A stretch of 64,000 nt of DNA, taken from NCBI GenBank assembly GCA_023263695.1, contig JALQUZ010000002.1, positions 1 to 64,000 of the forward strand, read 5' to 3'. This DNA comes from Ilumatobacteraceae bacterium. Its GTDB lineage: Bacteria; Actinomycetota; Acidimicrobiia; Acidimicrobiales; Ilumatobacteraceae. The notes beneath the pieces were generated by a model. The model was not told the DNA's origin, searched no databases, and saw nothing but the letters and a program-made list of their open reading frames with translations. The first letter of the stretch is position 1; every line of letters begins with the position of its first letter. A program made the translations under genes and the position numbers. Shown here piece by piece: positions 49,875-60,682 of the stretch.

Positions 49875-51812
49875 GTGAGCAAACTCCCACCACCACCCCC
49901 GCAGTCCAACAAGCGCAAGAACTCCCCGCTTTCATCAGGCAAGACAGGCTCCTCAAAATCTGGGTCCAATAAATCAGGCAAAGAGCGCTCTTCTATGCCG
50001 CGTTGGGCAGTGTGGGTGTTAATCGCAGTTGCGGCGGGACTCATTGCAGGGCCGCGACTCTGGCCTGCGTCTACCGCCACCAAGGTGACCTACACAGAAT
50101 TTCTTGACCTTGTTCAGAGCGGCAAAGTCGACAGTGTCAAGATCAACAATTTGAGCAACACCATCAGCGGGAAAATGTCTGACGGCAGTGAATTCACCAC
50201 TACTGGCGCCGCTTCGCTTTCCGACGCCGACGAACAGTTACTAAAAGAAAAGGGTGTCGATTACGACTACTCAACTCCACAAGGCAACTTCTTTACAAAT
50301 TTGATACCAATCCTGCTTCCGTTCTTTCTCATCATGGGTTTCTTCATTTGGATGCAACGACGCGCAATGGGTCAAGCCGGAAACATCATGTCCATTGGCC
50401 GCAGCCGCGCAAAGAACTACAACGCTGACAAACCAAGCACCACGTTTGCTGATGTGGCTGGTTACGACGGTGTAAAGCAAGAAATTAAGGAAGTAGTCGA
50501 CTTCCTTCGCATGCCTGAAAGGTTTAAAGAAATTGGCGCGCGCGTGCCAAAAGGAATTTTGCTTGTCGGACCTCCCGGAACCGGAAAGACGTTGTTCGCC
50601 CGAGCAGTAGCCGGCGAAGCAGGCGTTGGCTTCCTTTCTGTAACGGGTTCTGACTTCATGGAAATGTTTGTAGGTGTTGGCGCAAGCCGTGTGCGCGACT
50701 TGTTCCAACAAGCGGCAAAAATGGGACGCGCCATTATCTTCATTGACGAAATTGACTCCATCGGCCGCAAGCGCGGAGCAGGACTTGGTGGCGGACACGA
50801 TGAGCGTGAACAAACGCTTAATCAAATGCTTGCCGAAATGGACGGCTTCGAAGCAACAGAAGGCATCGTGGTGATGGCGGCTACCAACCGCCCAGACATT
50901 CTTGATGCAGCATTGCTTCGTCCAGGTCGATTCGATCGCCAAATCGTTGTTCCATTGCCAGAGTCCGATGAGCGCCTTGCCATTTTGAAGGTGCACTCAC
51001 AGGGCAAGCGCATGGGTACAGACATCGACCTCGACACCATGGCCAAAGCTACGCCTGGCATGAGTGGCGCAGACTTGGCAAACCTCGTCAACGAAGCTGC
51101 CCTGTTTGCAGTGCGTCGCGGATCAACACATATTGAACGAATTGACTTTGAAAACGCACGTGACCGAGTGGTACTTGGCGCACGGCGCGAAAGTTTGATT
51201 TTGAATGCTGAAGAAAAGCGCGCAACCGCATACCACGAAGGCGGTCATGCCGTACTTGCCACCGTGCTTCCACACAGCGACCCATTACATAAAGTCACCA
51301 TTTTGCCCCGCGGCATGGCTCTTGGAGTTACATGGTCGCTCCCAGAGGAACGCCACACCTACTCGCGTGAATATTTTGAAGACGTCATTTGCAAAGCAAT
51401 GGGCGGACGAGTTGCAGAAATGATGGTGTTTGGTGCTCTCAATAGCGGAGCTGCAAACGATTTGGAACAAGCAACGGGCATCGCTCGCCGCATGGTGCGC
51501 GAATGGGGAATGAGCGACGCGGTTGGCCCAATGGCATTTGCCGGACAGCAACAAGTATTCCTCGGTGAAGACCTCATGACCAGTGGTCGCGAATACAGCG
51601 ACGAAATGGCTCGCAAAATTGACGATGAAATCAGTCGCATTCTCCGCGAACAAGAAACTCGTGCGCGTATAACGCTCGAAAAGCATCGACGTGGACTCGA
51701 CCTTGTGGCACAGGCGCTGCTTGAACAAGAGACCATCGACGGTGCAATGGTTTCACGACTTATCCAACAAGGGCTTGGCGAACCAAGTCGCCAAACAACC
51801 CCAAATAACTAG
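49875..51812 (+). CDS. ftsH: ATP-dependent zinc metalloprotease FtsH (GTG start)
   Basis: [54 protein letters not shown] zinc motif. Confidence 0.97.
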   Translation: MSKLPPPPPQSNKRKNSPLSSGKTGSSKSGSNKSGKERSSMPRWAVWVLIAVAAGLIAGPRLWPASTATKVTYTEFLDLVQSGKVDSVKINNLSNTISGKMSDGSEFTTTGAASLSDADEQLLKEKGVDYDYSTPQGNFFTNLIPILLPFFLIMGFFIWMQRRAMGQAGNIMSIGRSRAKNYNADKPSTTFADVAGYDGVKQEIKEVVDFLRMPERFKEIGARVPKGILLVGPPGTGKTLFARAVAGEAGVGFLSVTGSDFMEMFVGVGASRVRDLFQQAAKMGRAIIFIDEIDSIGRKRGAGLGGGHDEREQTLNQMLAEMDGFEATEGIVVMAATNRPDILDAALLRPGRFDRQIVVPLPESDERLAILKVHSQGKRMGTDIDLDTMAKATPGMSGADLANLVNEAALFAVRRGSTHIERIDFENARDRVVLGARRESLILNAEEKRATAYHEGGHAVLATVLPHSDPLHKVTILPRGMALGVTWSLPEERHTYSREYFEDVICKAMGGRVAEMMVFGALNSGAANDLEQATGIARRMVREWGMSDAVGPMAFAGQQQVFLGEDLMTSGREYSDEMARKIDDEISRILREQETRARITLEKHRRGLDLVAQALLEQETIDGAMVSRLIQQGLGEPSRQTTPNN

Positions 51813-52252
51813 TTGCAATCCCCTGCATGGGGGTCTGGTATTCCTTCGCGAACTCGCGCCAAGGCTGCCCAAATGTCAGTTGCGCTAGCCGGCCCAAGAA
51901 AACCCTTGCGCACAATTCCCTGATCATCAGCGATAAGCAGAGTGGGCACTGCATCAATTGCATATTTCTTGTGCAGTTCGCGATGAGCCGTGTACTCACA
52001 AATTTCAACTGCAACTGAATTAGACTTGAGCACCTCGGCTTTGCGTTCAATATCTGCACACGTGTTGCACGTTGATGAAGTAAACGCCAACACCAACCAT
52101 TCCTTGTCAGGTTCCAAAAAGTCAGTGCGGTCCACCTGGGTAGGCATAGAGGGATCTGCCTGCGTTGGAGCCTGGACAGTTCGCTTGCTGAGAACCCTGT
52201 TCAATAAAACAGCAATCACCAGCACCACTGCGACAATTACTGCACGAATCAT
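51809..52252 (-). CDS. Membrane-anchored thioredoxin-like protein
   Basis: N-terminal TM; LVLAFTSSTCNTCADIERKAEVL with CNTC redox motif; AVPTLLIADDQGIV. Confidence 0.8.
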   Translation of the reverse strand: MIRAVIVAVVLVIAVLLNRVLSKRTVQAPTQADPSMPTQVDRTDFLEPDKEWLVLAFTSSTCNTCADIERKAEVLKSNSVAVEICEYTAHRELHKKYAIDAVPTLLIADDQGIVRKGFLGPASATDIWAALARVREGIPDPHAGDCN

Positions 52253-53751
52253 GAGCCGACTTCTGGCGATGGAAAAGTTGGAAGCGCAAGCACTGCACTT
52301 CGGCCGATGAGCTCATGGCCACGCAACAACATTCGTTGCACAACAACAGGAAGAGAGGCGCGAATAACAATTTCACCATTTGACATTCCCGCAGGCACTG
52401 GGATGGAAACGAGACCGCTTGCTGGAAGCAAAACAGATTCGAGCCCAGCCATTGCCACTTCACCCGCTGGACCAATTTGCGAAATGGAAACTGTTCCCTC
52501 GACAGGCGTTGCATTCAGAACCACCATCGCATCGTCAATTCCACTCGAAACACCACTGGGCGCAATCCAAACCGTTGACATAGCGCCCATCGGAGCGCCT
52601 AAAACAACCGACGTTCCTACCGTATTGCCCTCTCGCCTATTAATAACTTGTTCGACAACAATGCCGGGAGCTTCAACACCAGGTTCTCCAACTGTGGAGA
52701 CGATGATTCCATATCGTCCATTTGGAACATTTGGCAACGTGCTGGTGTCAAACAACGTAACCCTTCCTGCAGGGGCAACAACACTCGCGGGCTCACTTTG
52801 CGTGTCTGGATTCACACCATTCACAAACATCACACTTAAGGTTGCATCATTACGAGTTGGATTCAGAATCACTAATTGTTCAGTACTTCCATCCATTTTT
52901 TCACCGTCTGCAAACCACCACTCCGAGCTCAACCCACTTGCACCAAGAGCCATGGTGTAACCCAACCTCCCGTCACCCAAGTAATGCTGCGAACGTCCAA
53001 CCACTAACTTTCCCGCAGAGGCGTGTACTTCAACTGCAACCACTGGTTCATTGCGTGCACCTTCATCAGCCATATTCAGCGCAACAACTGAACGCGGAGG
53101 AATGACGAAGCCATGCAACCGACTTGGTTCTCGAGTTGACTCCGTGGTTACGAACGAAACATCGACGACAGTTGAATCGCTGTAGGGGTTAGTGAGAACA
53201 ATGTGGTCCAAGCTGTCTGCACCAGTAAAACCATCTGCAAAATACCAATCCGTGGCTGGTTCATTTGCACACTGTGCAACCGAATTACCTGCAGGATGAT
53301 TAATGAACTGTTCAGCTGTGCCAACTCCGCCAAGAATCTCCACGATCGTGCTAATGAACGGCGACTCAATTCCTTCTTTCACATTTACAGTTGCTTGCGA
53401 CCGAGCGGCAACAGTAACGGCAGTTACTACTGGTGATACACCCACACCCAGGCGAGTCACTGTGGCATTGAAGTCGGCATCTGAAGGATTTGAAATAATG
53501 ATAGACCCAGAAATTGTTCCGTCATTTCCAGGAACACCAGGACAAAACCAGCTAGTCGAGATGCGTTGGTCAACCGAAACAAACGGCATAACCGGACTTG
53601 GCGCGACCATTGATTCGACAACTGAATTGTCGCGTTGATTCGTCAGCACCATTGCACCAACCATCAATAAAGAAAGCACAAACACAATTAATTGACGAAC
53701 GCTCAAATGCGTACGGTTCTGAACGCTCGCTAGTCGCTGGTTTTCATTCAT
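52249..53751 (-). CDS. Secreted/membrane-anchored protein of unknown function (DUF5719-like, tentative)
   Basis: Single N-terminal TM, beta-rich repeats (WFADGFTGADSLDHIVLTNPYSD..., WWFADGEKMDGSTEQLVILNPTRND...); between GT2 and thioredoxin genes. Confidence 0.6.
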   Translation of the reverse strand: MNENQRLASVQNRTHLSVRQLIVFVLSLLMVGAMVLTNQRDNSVVESMVAPSPVMPFVSVDQRISTSWFCPGVPGNDGTISGSIIISNPSDADFNATVTRLGVGVSPVVTAVTVAARSQATVNVKEGIESPFISTIVEILGGVGTAEQFINHPAGNSVAQCANEPATDWYFADGFTGADSLDHIVLTNPYSDSTVVDVSFVTTESTREPSRLHGFVIPPRSVVALNMADEGARNEPVVAVEVHASAGKLVVGRSQHYLGDGRLGYTMALGASGLSSEWWFADGEKMDGSTEQLVILNPTRNDATLSVMFVNGVNPDTQSEPASVVAPAGRVTLFDTSTLPNVPNGRYGIIVSTVGEPGVEAPGIVVEQVINRREGNTVGTSVVLGAPMGAMSTVWIAPSGVSSGIDDAMVVLNATPVEGTVSISQIGPAGEVAMAGLESVLLPASGLVSIPVPAGMSNGEIVIRASLPVVVQRMLLRGHELIGRSAVLALPTFPSPEVGS

Positions 53752-56700
53752 TGATCACCGCCCGCAGAGAAGGAAAAAGCGGGGGAATCAAGTTCATTGA
53801 CGACAAGTACTTCACGATTTCGCGTTTGCAATATTCGGCGCTTCATTCTTCCAATATCAAATACTGCGACAATTACGAACAGCCACAGCAGCGACTGAAC
53901 GACGACGAGCAAGTATTGCAAAATTGGGGTGCTGTAGCGCAGCGTCGCCTGTCCACCCTCAACCACATCAAAGGCAGTGGTTCCACCGAAAGCAATTCGT
54001 GGTCTCACATCTGTCCCAGCAATGTCAAGTCGAAGACGGTCGCTGAATGGCACCGCGAGGTACACGGTGGAGTTATCAACTTCTGTAGTAATGCTTGAAA
54101 CGTCGCCGACGCGAGGAATTGGCAAAGTGGAGTGCAATTCAGATGACAGCAACACTTCATCGCCCGCCTGCTTGCTCAATGCAGAAGAGCCTTCATCGAG
54201 AATTGAAAGCGATGGCACCCACGCCATATTTTCGTAAATCACCAAATCACTCGCCAAGTAAACGCGACGGAAATCAAGTTGCGTGGAGAGAGCCGCAAGG
54301 AGACCCTCTGGAAGCGGCAAAGGTGCGCCAATTGTTGATTCCCCACCATCAATTTGTGGCACTACGACATATCGAACTGCTAGTGGCGCTAGCAGGCGCC
54401 CACCGCGAACTGTTTCGCGCGAAATAATTGCATGAAGTGCGCTTTCCACATTGCCGCTGAGTTCAGTTGGCTTCACCCATCGATCACGCATAGTCAGTTC
54501 TCCGTCATCGGCAACCGCAAATGCAACTGTGTCGGTTACGCGTCTAGACACGATAGGAAGCACTTCGCTTCGCCCCACGTACACAATGTTGTAATCGCCT
54601 TCTGGCGGATTGGCTTGCATCTGTGTGTACAAATTTGCGATTGCTGTTTTGGATTGATTCCACGACCCACCAACTGCCATAGAAACGGCTGGTAACACTC
54701 CAATACAAGACGCAATGACTGCACAGGAAACAACTGGCTTCCACCAGCGATATGCCAATGTCAATTCATCGTCGAAAACAAAACTTGCAAGCGCAGCGGC
54801 GCCAAGTGCAAGCCCAGATGCAATAACAGCCATCAATTGACCAAAGCTCGGTGCAGCGATGTTCAGCACATCGGCATCGATTGCAACCACCAACATTCCA
54901 GTAAGAACAACAAGTGACAGCGAGCGGGTAGCCCAAACAAACGTAGTTGACCGAGTTACCACGACGCTGACAAAGACTGGAATGTAGAGACCCAATGCGA
55001 TGATTCCGAATCGCAGGAGGCCACCATCAAATCGTGCGAGTTGAGTTAGTCCCACTCGTTGAATCGACGCTGCTTGACTCCCAATGAATTGATCAATCCA
55101 CCTCGAATTGACGAACTGACTCACCCATGGCGCATTAAGTACCAATGCACCCACGACCATGGCAACGACAACTCGTGCAACTGCAACGGCCTGGGTCAGG
55201 CTTACTCGAGCAAGTAATCCCCCAACAGTCCATGCGATTGCTACCCAAACCACAATTGCCAGAAATGTTGGGACAAAAGCAAACACCACAGAGGCAAACA
55301 GCACTGAGGTTGCAAAAAGTTGAGTTTGTTTTGCGCCGCGTAAGCCTGACTCTGCCCTGACGAATAGTCGGAGCACCCAAGGAAGTGCTGCGTACACGAG
55401 CAAGTCACTCAAGCGACCTTTGCTCAACGCAACGTATGGAAGTGGAACCGCGACATACATCGCCATTCCAATTGCTCGAGCGCGTAGCGAAAAATACCCT
55501 CCTGGAACCTTCCACATTCCAAATGCACCTACAAAAACGGTTCCAATGATTAAAGCTGTTTGCAAAGCCCCGGTTCGACCAAAGGAAATCATCCCCGCAA
55601 TCGCCATCAATACATACCCGCTTGGGTTTGATCCCGCAGAACCAAAACCACCTTGAGTCCATCCGCTGAGGAATGAAGTGATCAATGCGCGCGGCGACTC
55701 CGTAGCGGAACGCATCGGCAGAAATTCCCCAACATGCGAAACTCCATGCAAGATAAAACTCCGACTACCCAACAACACACATGCGGTAATCGCGATAAAC
55801 GTATTGGTTACAAATCGCTGATGTTTGACAGCGTCCTTGCGATCTTTCTGCGCAAGTGAAGCCTGCTGAATTCGTTTGCTGCGACGACGGATAAACGATG
55901 AAAATCGTGCACTCCCCGAAACCTGTAAGTCATGGATCTCACTAGCGGACACTAGGCGCAGTGGCCGCACTTCCGACCTGCGACGAAGAATATATGGAAG
56001 GTCAACAATCACCGCGAGTGAAGCTCGAAGCGACGCAAGTGCTGCAGTGAATCCGCCACCAAAAATTCCAGCAACAATTTGCACAACGGAGGCAACCAAC
56101 ATCTGCAACATCACAAAAGGAAGTTGCAAACTTCCCGAAAGGGAAACCACAGTGCGAACACGATTTCGCGCTTGAGTAGATGTTCGCTCCAAGTCAACGG
56201 CTCGCTGATCAATACTGTTTCTGTGCCGCGCTTTCGCTGAAGGAACAATTAACACTCGTGCTCCGCTCAAATGAGCGCGCCAGCACAGATCTAACTCTTC
56301 ACCGAAAAAGTTAATCTGACGATTAAATCCGCCCAACTCTCTAAACAGATCCGAGCGAATAAGCAAGCAAGCCGAAGAAAGTGCAAACACATCACGAACA
56401 CTGTCGTGCTGTTCCTGATCTTTTTCATTCTCGCCAATCAGTGGCTCAATCTCACCAATGCGGTCAACACTTAGCCCAACGCTTTGCAAAATGGTTGGGT
56501 CATTCCATTCCACAAGCTTTGGACCTACGAGCCCGGCATTTGATCGATAGGTCTCTTCAATCAGTCGCTCAATGGCTTCTGGATCCAACGCAACATCGTC
56601 GTGCAATAGACAAAAAAATCCACCTTCGCCCTCAACAAGTCGGGCCACCTCATTCGCCACCAGCCCATAACCCGGATTTCCTTCAATATGACGAACTACC

Positions 56701-56948
56701 GCTTGTGGCAAAACCGAATGGATGAGTTCTGTTGGATCGGCGATCAGCCCGTCGCCCTCACTGCCTGCGGCCCCGACGATCAGAAACAAGGTTTGTAACT
56801 GCGGGTACGTCTGGGCGGCAAGTGCCTGCAATGACTCCATAAACCATGTGCCAGGTCGGTAGACCACCACGCTCGCAACTACCGGCGGAGCATTCATCGC
56901 CCTCTTTGCGGACCGAGCAACATCGGCAGACACGTCGGTTTTCATCAC
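53748..56948 (-). CDS. Family 2 glycosyltransferase fused to large multi-TM domain
   Basis: N-terminal GT2: VASVVVYRPGTWFMESLQALAAQTYP, FCLLHDDVALDPEAIERLIEETYR, NFFGEELDLCWRAHLSGARVLIVPSAKARHRN; then a polytopic membrane region. Confidence 0.88.
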   Translation of the reverse strand: MMKTDVSADVARSAKRAMNAPPVVASVVVYRPGTWFMESLQALAAQTYPQLQTLFLIVGAAGSEGDGLIADPTELIHSVLPQAVVRHIEGNPGYGLVANEVARLVEGEGGFFCLLHDDVALDPEAIERLIEETYRSNAGLVGPKLVEWNDPTILQSVGLSVDRIGEIEPLIGENEKDQEQHDSVRDVFALSSACLLIRSDLFRELGGFNRQINFFGEELDLCWRAHLSGARVLIVPSAKARHRNSIDQRAVDLERTSTQARNRVRTVVSLSGSLQLPFVMLQMLVASVVQIVAGIFGGGFTAALASLRASLAVIVDLPYILRRRSEVRPLRLVSASEIHDLQVSGSARFSSFIRRRSKRIQQASLAQKDRKDAVKHQRFVTNTFIAITACVLLGSRSFILHGVSHVGEFLPMRSATESPRALITSFLSGWTQGGFGSAGSNPSGYVLMAIAGMISFGRTGALQTALIIGTVFVGAFGMWKVPGGYFSLRARAIGMAMYVAVPLPYVALSKGRLSDLLVYAALPWVLRLFVRAESGLRGAKQTQLFATSVLFASVVFAFVPTFLAIVVWVAIAWTVGGLLARVSLTQAVAVARVVVAMVVGALVLNAPWVSQFVNSRWIDQFIGSQAASIQRVGLTQLARFDGGLLRFGIIALGLYIPVFVSVVVTRSTTFVWATRSLSLVVLTGMLVVAIDADVLNIAAPSFGQLMAVIASGLALGAAALASFVFDDELTLAYRWWKPVVSCAVIASCIGVLPAVSMAVGGSWNQSKTAIANLYTQMQANPPEGDYNIVYVGRSEVLPIVSRRVTDTVAFAVADDGELTMRDRWVKPTELSGNVESALHAIISRETVRGGRLLAPLAVRYVVVPQIDGGESTIGAPLPLPEGLLAALSTQLDFRRVYLASDLVIYENMAWVPSLSILDEGSSALSKQAGDEVLLSSELHSTLPIPRVGDVSSITTEVDNSTVYLAVPFSDRLRLDIAGTDVRPRIAFGGTTAFDVVEGGQATLRYSTPILQYLLVVVQSLLWLFVIVAVFDIGRMKRRILQTRNREVLVVNELDSPAFSFSAGGDQ

Positions 56949-57078
56949 GGCTCATTCAGGCTAGTTGGCTCCTTCTCAGCCCCCATTTCACCAAAGTCAC
57001 CTACTGCTTGCAATAGTTAGCACTACGAGTTATCCTTGTTAGCGCAAGGACCAAACGCCCCACTGCCAAAGGAACCCC

Positions 57079-57399
57079 ATGAAAATTCCAACTGTAAAGT
57101 TTCCAACCATTCCAAGCCTCGACCTCACCAAGATCGATGCTCAGGCTCTGCTCAACCGCTTCCCTCGCATCTCTACCGACCGGGCTGTTGAGATGGCAAA
57201 AGATGCGGCATATACCACTGTTGGTTTTGGGGTACTTGCCTTTCAGAAAACACAGGTTCGACGCCAGGAAGTAATGGCTGAAGTTCACGCAAAACTTCCA
57301 GGTGTTGTCGAAGAAGCTGCAACTCAGGCCTCAGCCGCAATCACTAACCTACGAAGGCTTGTTACCAACAGAAAACCAACCACCGAACAGCACAGCTAG
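57079..57399 (+). CDS. Small conserved-looking protein of unknown function
   Basis: 106 aa; AKDAAYTTVGFGVLAFQKTQVRRQEVMAEVHAKLPGVVEEAATQASAAITNLRRL; strand and spacing consistent with coupling to the downstream flippase. Confidence 0.6.
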   Translation: MKIPTVKFPTIPSLDLTKIDAQALLNRFPRISTDRAVEMAKDAAYTTVGFGVLAFQKTQVRRQEVMAEVHAKLPGVVEEAATQASAAITNLRRLVTNRKPTTEQHS

Positions 57400-58693
57400 T
57401 TCGAAAATCGCCCTCCCCGAGGGCACCGCAGCGGTTGGAATTGGACTATTCATCGCCGGTATTTCGGCGTACGTATTTTTCAAAATTGGTCAACAAGCTC
57501 TTGGCCAAGATGGCTTTAAACCAATTGTTGCCATGTGGTTCATTGCATTTGCATTGATTCCCGGTTTCTTTCTGCCCATCGAACAAGAAGTGAGTAGAGC
57601 GCTTTCACACCGTCGCGCAATTGGCCAGGGTGGTCTACCGATTGTCAAGCGCGTTTTGCAAATCACCGTCATTATTTTTGTTGCGCTGTGCATTGTTGTG
57701 TTTGCGCTTTCTTCACAAATCAAGAGCAATTTATTTGACGGATACAGCGTGGTGACTTGGTGCTTGCTGTTGTCACTTGCGACATATGCACCGATGCACC
57801 TTGCGCGCGGAATTTGTTCGGGAAATGCACGGTTCGGTTCATACGGATTAATCATGGGTCTCGATGGAGCTATCCGAGTACTCAGTTGTGCAGTGCTTTG
57901 GATCGCCGGAGTAACCAATATTGGGGCATACGCCCTGACTATTGCGCTTTCGCCAGTTGTTGGTGTTGTAATTGTCGCGCTTACGGGAAACCTGAAAACC
58001 GAAGACGGCCCGCAAGCTTCGTGGGCAGAAGTAACTCCAAACCTTGGCTGGCTGCTTCTTGGTTCGCTATTTGCTGCCGCACTGGTAAACGCCGGGCCGA
58101 TCACTGTTGACATTCTTGGCCACGATGCGCCACCAGAACTCGTGACCCGATTTGGCAATGCCGTTATCTTCGCCCGCATTCCCTTATTTCTCTTTCAAGC
58201 TGTTCAAGCATCACTGTTGCCGCGACTTGCGCGACTTGCCGCTCAGAGAAAACTTTCCGAATTCAAACGCGGATTACAACAATTGCTTGTGCTTGTTGGA
58301 TCCGTTGGAGTGATTGGCACCGTAGGTGCGTTCGCACTTGGTCCTTGGGTGCTCAAACTGGTGTACGACGGCGGAATTGACCGACGAACCATGACCCTGC
58401 TCGCATTCGCCAGCGCGTTGTACATGCTTGCGCTTGCGCTTGCACAGGCAGTTATTGCGTTAAGCGGTCATGCACGAGTTGCTGCTGGATGGTGTACGGG
58501 GTTCATTGCATTTGCGCTTGTCGCATGGCTTTCAAGCAACGACCTGTACCTCCGAGTGGAACTTGCACTCGTTGCGAGCTCGCTAGTTTCGCTTGCGATA
58601 TTTATCGTCTCACTGAAGCAGAAGATTTCTGACGACGCAACATTCGATAACGCTTCACTTATTGATGCGTTGACGGAACGACCTCTCGAATAA
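57302..58693 (+). CDS. Oligosaccharide flippase/MATE-like polysaccharide export protein (start uncertain, probably later than 57302)
   Basis: Multi-TM; AVGIGLFIAGISAYVFFKIGQQALG; QAVQASLLPRLARLAAQRKLSEFKRGLQQLL. Confidence 0.75.
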   Translation: MLSKKLQLRPQPQSLTYEGLLPTENQPPNSTASSKIALPEGTAAVGIGLFIAGISAYVFFKIGQQALGQDGFKPIVAMWFIAFALIPGFFLPIEQEVSRALSHRRAIGQGGLPIVKRVLQITVIIFVALCIVVFALSSQIKSNLFDGYSVVTWCLLLSLATYAPMHLARGICSGNARFGSYGLIMGLDGAIRVLSCAVLWIAGVTNIGAYALTIALSPVVGVVIVALTGNLKTEDGPQASWAEVTPNLGWLLLGSLFAAALVNAGPITVDILGHDAPPELVTRFGNAVIFARIPLFLFQAVQASLLPRLARLAAQRKLSEFKRGLQQLLVLVGSVGVIGTVGAFALGPWVLKLVYDGGIDRRTMTLLAFASALYMLALALAQAVIALSGHARVAAGWCTGFIAFALVAWLSSNDLYLRVELALVASSLVSLAIFIVSLKQKISDDATFDNASLIDALTERPLE

Positions 58694-59680
58694 TTATCGA
58701 TTGAGTCGACGAGACTCGTATTCGAGGTCGTGCTCGACCATCATTGATACGAGTTGTTCGAAGTTCACTTCTGGCTGCCAGCCAAGTTTGGCTTTTGCCT
58801 TTGCCGGGTCGCCGATAAGCAAGTCGACTTCTGCAGGACGCAAAAACTTTGCATCGTGGCGAACGTACGGGCGCCAATCACCCAGTCCGACTTTGTCAAA
58901 TGCCAACGTGAGGAACTCTTCAATTGAATGTGTTTCACCCGTTGCGATCACATAATCGTCTGGTTCATCTTGTTGCAACATGAGCCACATCGCCTTTACA
59001 TAGTCACCCGCATATCCCCAGTCGCGCTTTGCATCGGTGTTACCCAGTACAAGCTCTTTTTCGATGCCAAGCTTGATTCGCGCTGCCGTATTAGTGATTT
59101 TGCGAGTAACAAATTCAAGTCCGCGTCGTGGTCCTTCATGATTGAACAAAATTCCTGAGCACGCATAGAGGCCATAGCTCTCTCGATAGTTCATGGTGAT
59201 GTGATGTCCGAACACCTTGGCCACTCCGTATGGTGAGCGTGGGTGGAACGGAGTCATTTCGGTTTGCGGAACTTCGCGCACCTTGCCAAACATCTCTGAT
59301 GAGGACGCCTGATAAAAACGAATTGGGTTGTTCTGCGCTCCGCCAACCATACGAACAGCTTCAAGTGCACGAAGCACGCCAAGACCCGTGACGTTTGCCG
59401 TGAGTTCTGCCTGATTAAACGACATGGCCACAAACGAAATAGCTCCGAGGTTGTAAAACTCGTCGGGCTGAACATACTCAAGTGCGGTCACCAAACTGGT
59501 GAGATCGGTGAGATCTCCAGGGACAATTTCTACGTAGGGAAACTCGTCACGCAACAGTTCGGCACGTGGATTGTGCTGGCCCTTCATCATGCCGAAGACT
59601 TTGTACCCCTTACCATGCAAAAACTCTGCAAGATGGCGACCGTCTTGACCTGTGATCCCCGTGATGAAGGCTTTACGCAT
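58694..59680 (-). CDS. gmd: GDP-mannose 4,6-dehydratase (start [17 protein letters not shown] open to 59833)
   Basis: [78 protein letters not shown]. Confidence 0.94.
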   Translation of the reverse strand: MRKAFITGITGQDGRHLAEFLHGKGYKVFGMMKGQHNPRAELLRDEFPYVEIVPGDLTDLTSLVTALEYVQPDEFYNLGAISFVAMSFNQAELTANVTGLGVLRALEAVRMVGGAQNNPIRFYQASSSEMFGKVREVPQTEMTPFHPRSPYGVAKVFGHHITMNYRESYGLYACSGILFNHEGPRRGLEFVTRKITNTAARIKLGIEKELVLGNTDAKRDWGYAGDYVKAMWLMLQQDEPDDYVIATGETHSIEEFLTLAFDKVGLGDWRPYVRHDAKFLRPAEVDLLIGDPAKAKAKLGWQPEVNFEQLVSMMVEHDLEYESRRLNR

Positions 59681-59713
59681 AAGGATTCCAAATCTATCAG
59701 TACGATCACAGAC

Positions 59714-60682
59714 GTGATTGCTGTTCTTGCAGGTGGCGTAGGTGCCGCACGTTTTCTCCGTGGACTCATGCTCGAAGTTGAACCTCAGAACATCACATCT
59801 ATTGTGAACACTGGCGACGACACGGTGCTGCACGGCTTGAATATTTCGCCAGACCTCGACACGGTGACATACACCCTTGCAGGCGCCATAGACCCCGAGC
59901 GCGGTTGGGGCCTGGAAAACGAAACATGGACTGCAATGGGAGCATTGTCTCGGTATGCCACAACTCGCCCACCTCAGTCGCGCGCTGCACCAACATGGTT
60001 CAATCTTGGTGACAAGGACTTAGCAACACACTTCTACCGAACCGCTCGTCTTGCCGAAGGTGCATCACTTACGCAGATAACTGCAGAAATCGCTCAAGCG
60101 TGGGGGCTCGATTTACAACTTGTTCCCATGACTAACGAAAGTGTGCAAACAGTAATTACGCTCGCCGAAAACTGCGCCGCCGGCAGCGCAGGAACTGACA
60201 TTAGTTTTCAGGAATATTTCGTGAAACATCACCACAGCGTTGCGGCTTCTGGTGTGAAGTTTGTTGGTTCGACAGAGGCAAAGGCAAATGGGTTAGACAT
60301 TCTGGCAAGTGCAGATTCCATTCTGATCGCGCCGTCAAACCCGTTGGTTTCCATTGCGCCAATTCGTTCGCTTGCTGGAGTCGACGACATTCTTGCAAAA
60401 CGTCGTGAGTCGGTATGTGCGATTTCGCCAATTGTGAATGGCGCAGCCCTGAAAGGCCCAGCAGATCGCCTGATGACTGAACTGGGTCACGAATCGTCAG
60501 TCGTTGGTGTAGCAAAAATTTACGCACCAATTTGTGGCACATTGATTATTGATCACGCTGATGCACATCTTGCTTCTTCCGTTGAGGCACAAGGCATGAG
60601 CTGCGTCGTAACTGACACCATCATGAAATCTCCGCAGGTTTCCGCTGCGCTTGCGCGAACAGCACTGGAGGCAACTCGATGA
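59714..60682 (+). CDS. cofD: 2-phospho-L-lactate transferase/CofD-FbiA (GTG start; ORF open from 59573)
   Basis: [61 protein letters not shown]. Confidence 0.94.
   Translation: MIAVLAGGVGAARFLRGLMLEVEPQNITSIVNTGDDTVLHGLNISPDLDTVTYTLAGAIDPERGWGLENETWTAMGALSRYATTRPPQSRAAPTWFNLGDKDLATHFYRTARLAEGASLTQITAEIAQAWGLDLQLVPMTNESVQTVITLAENCAAGSAGTDISFQEYFVKHHHSVAASGVKFVGSTEAKANGLDILASADSILIAPSNPLVSIAPIRSLAGVDDILAKRRESVCAISPIVNGAALKGPADRLMTELGHESSVVGVAKIYAPICGTLIIDHADAHLASSVEAQGMSCVVTDTIMKSPQVSAALARTALEATR

Noticed and set aside
49787-50083. 98-aa minus-strand ORF
   Set aside because: Antisense to the ftsH 5' end with a low-complexity Gly/Leu sequence complementary to the proline run; no family resemblance.
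50271-50996. 241-aa minus-strand ORF inside ftsH
   Set aside because: Antisense shadow of a highly conserved CDS; His/Cys-rich composition typical of spurious frames.
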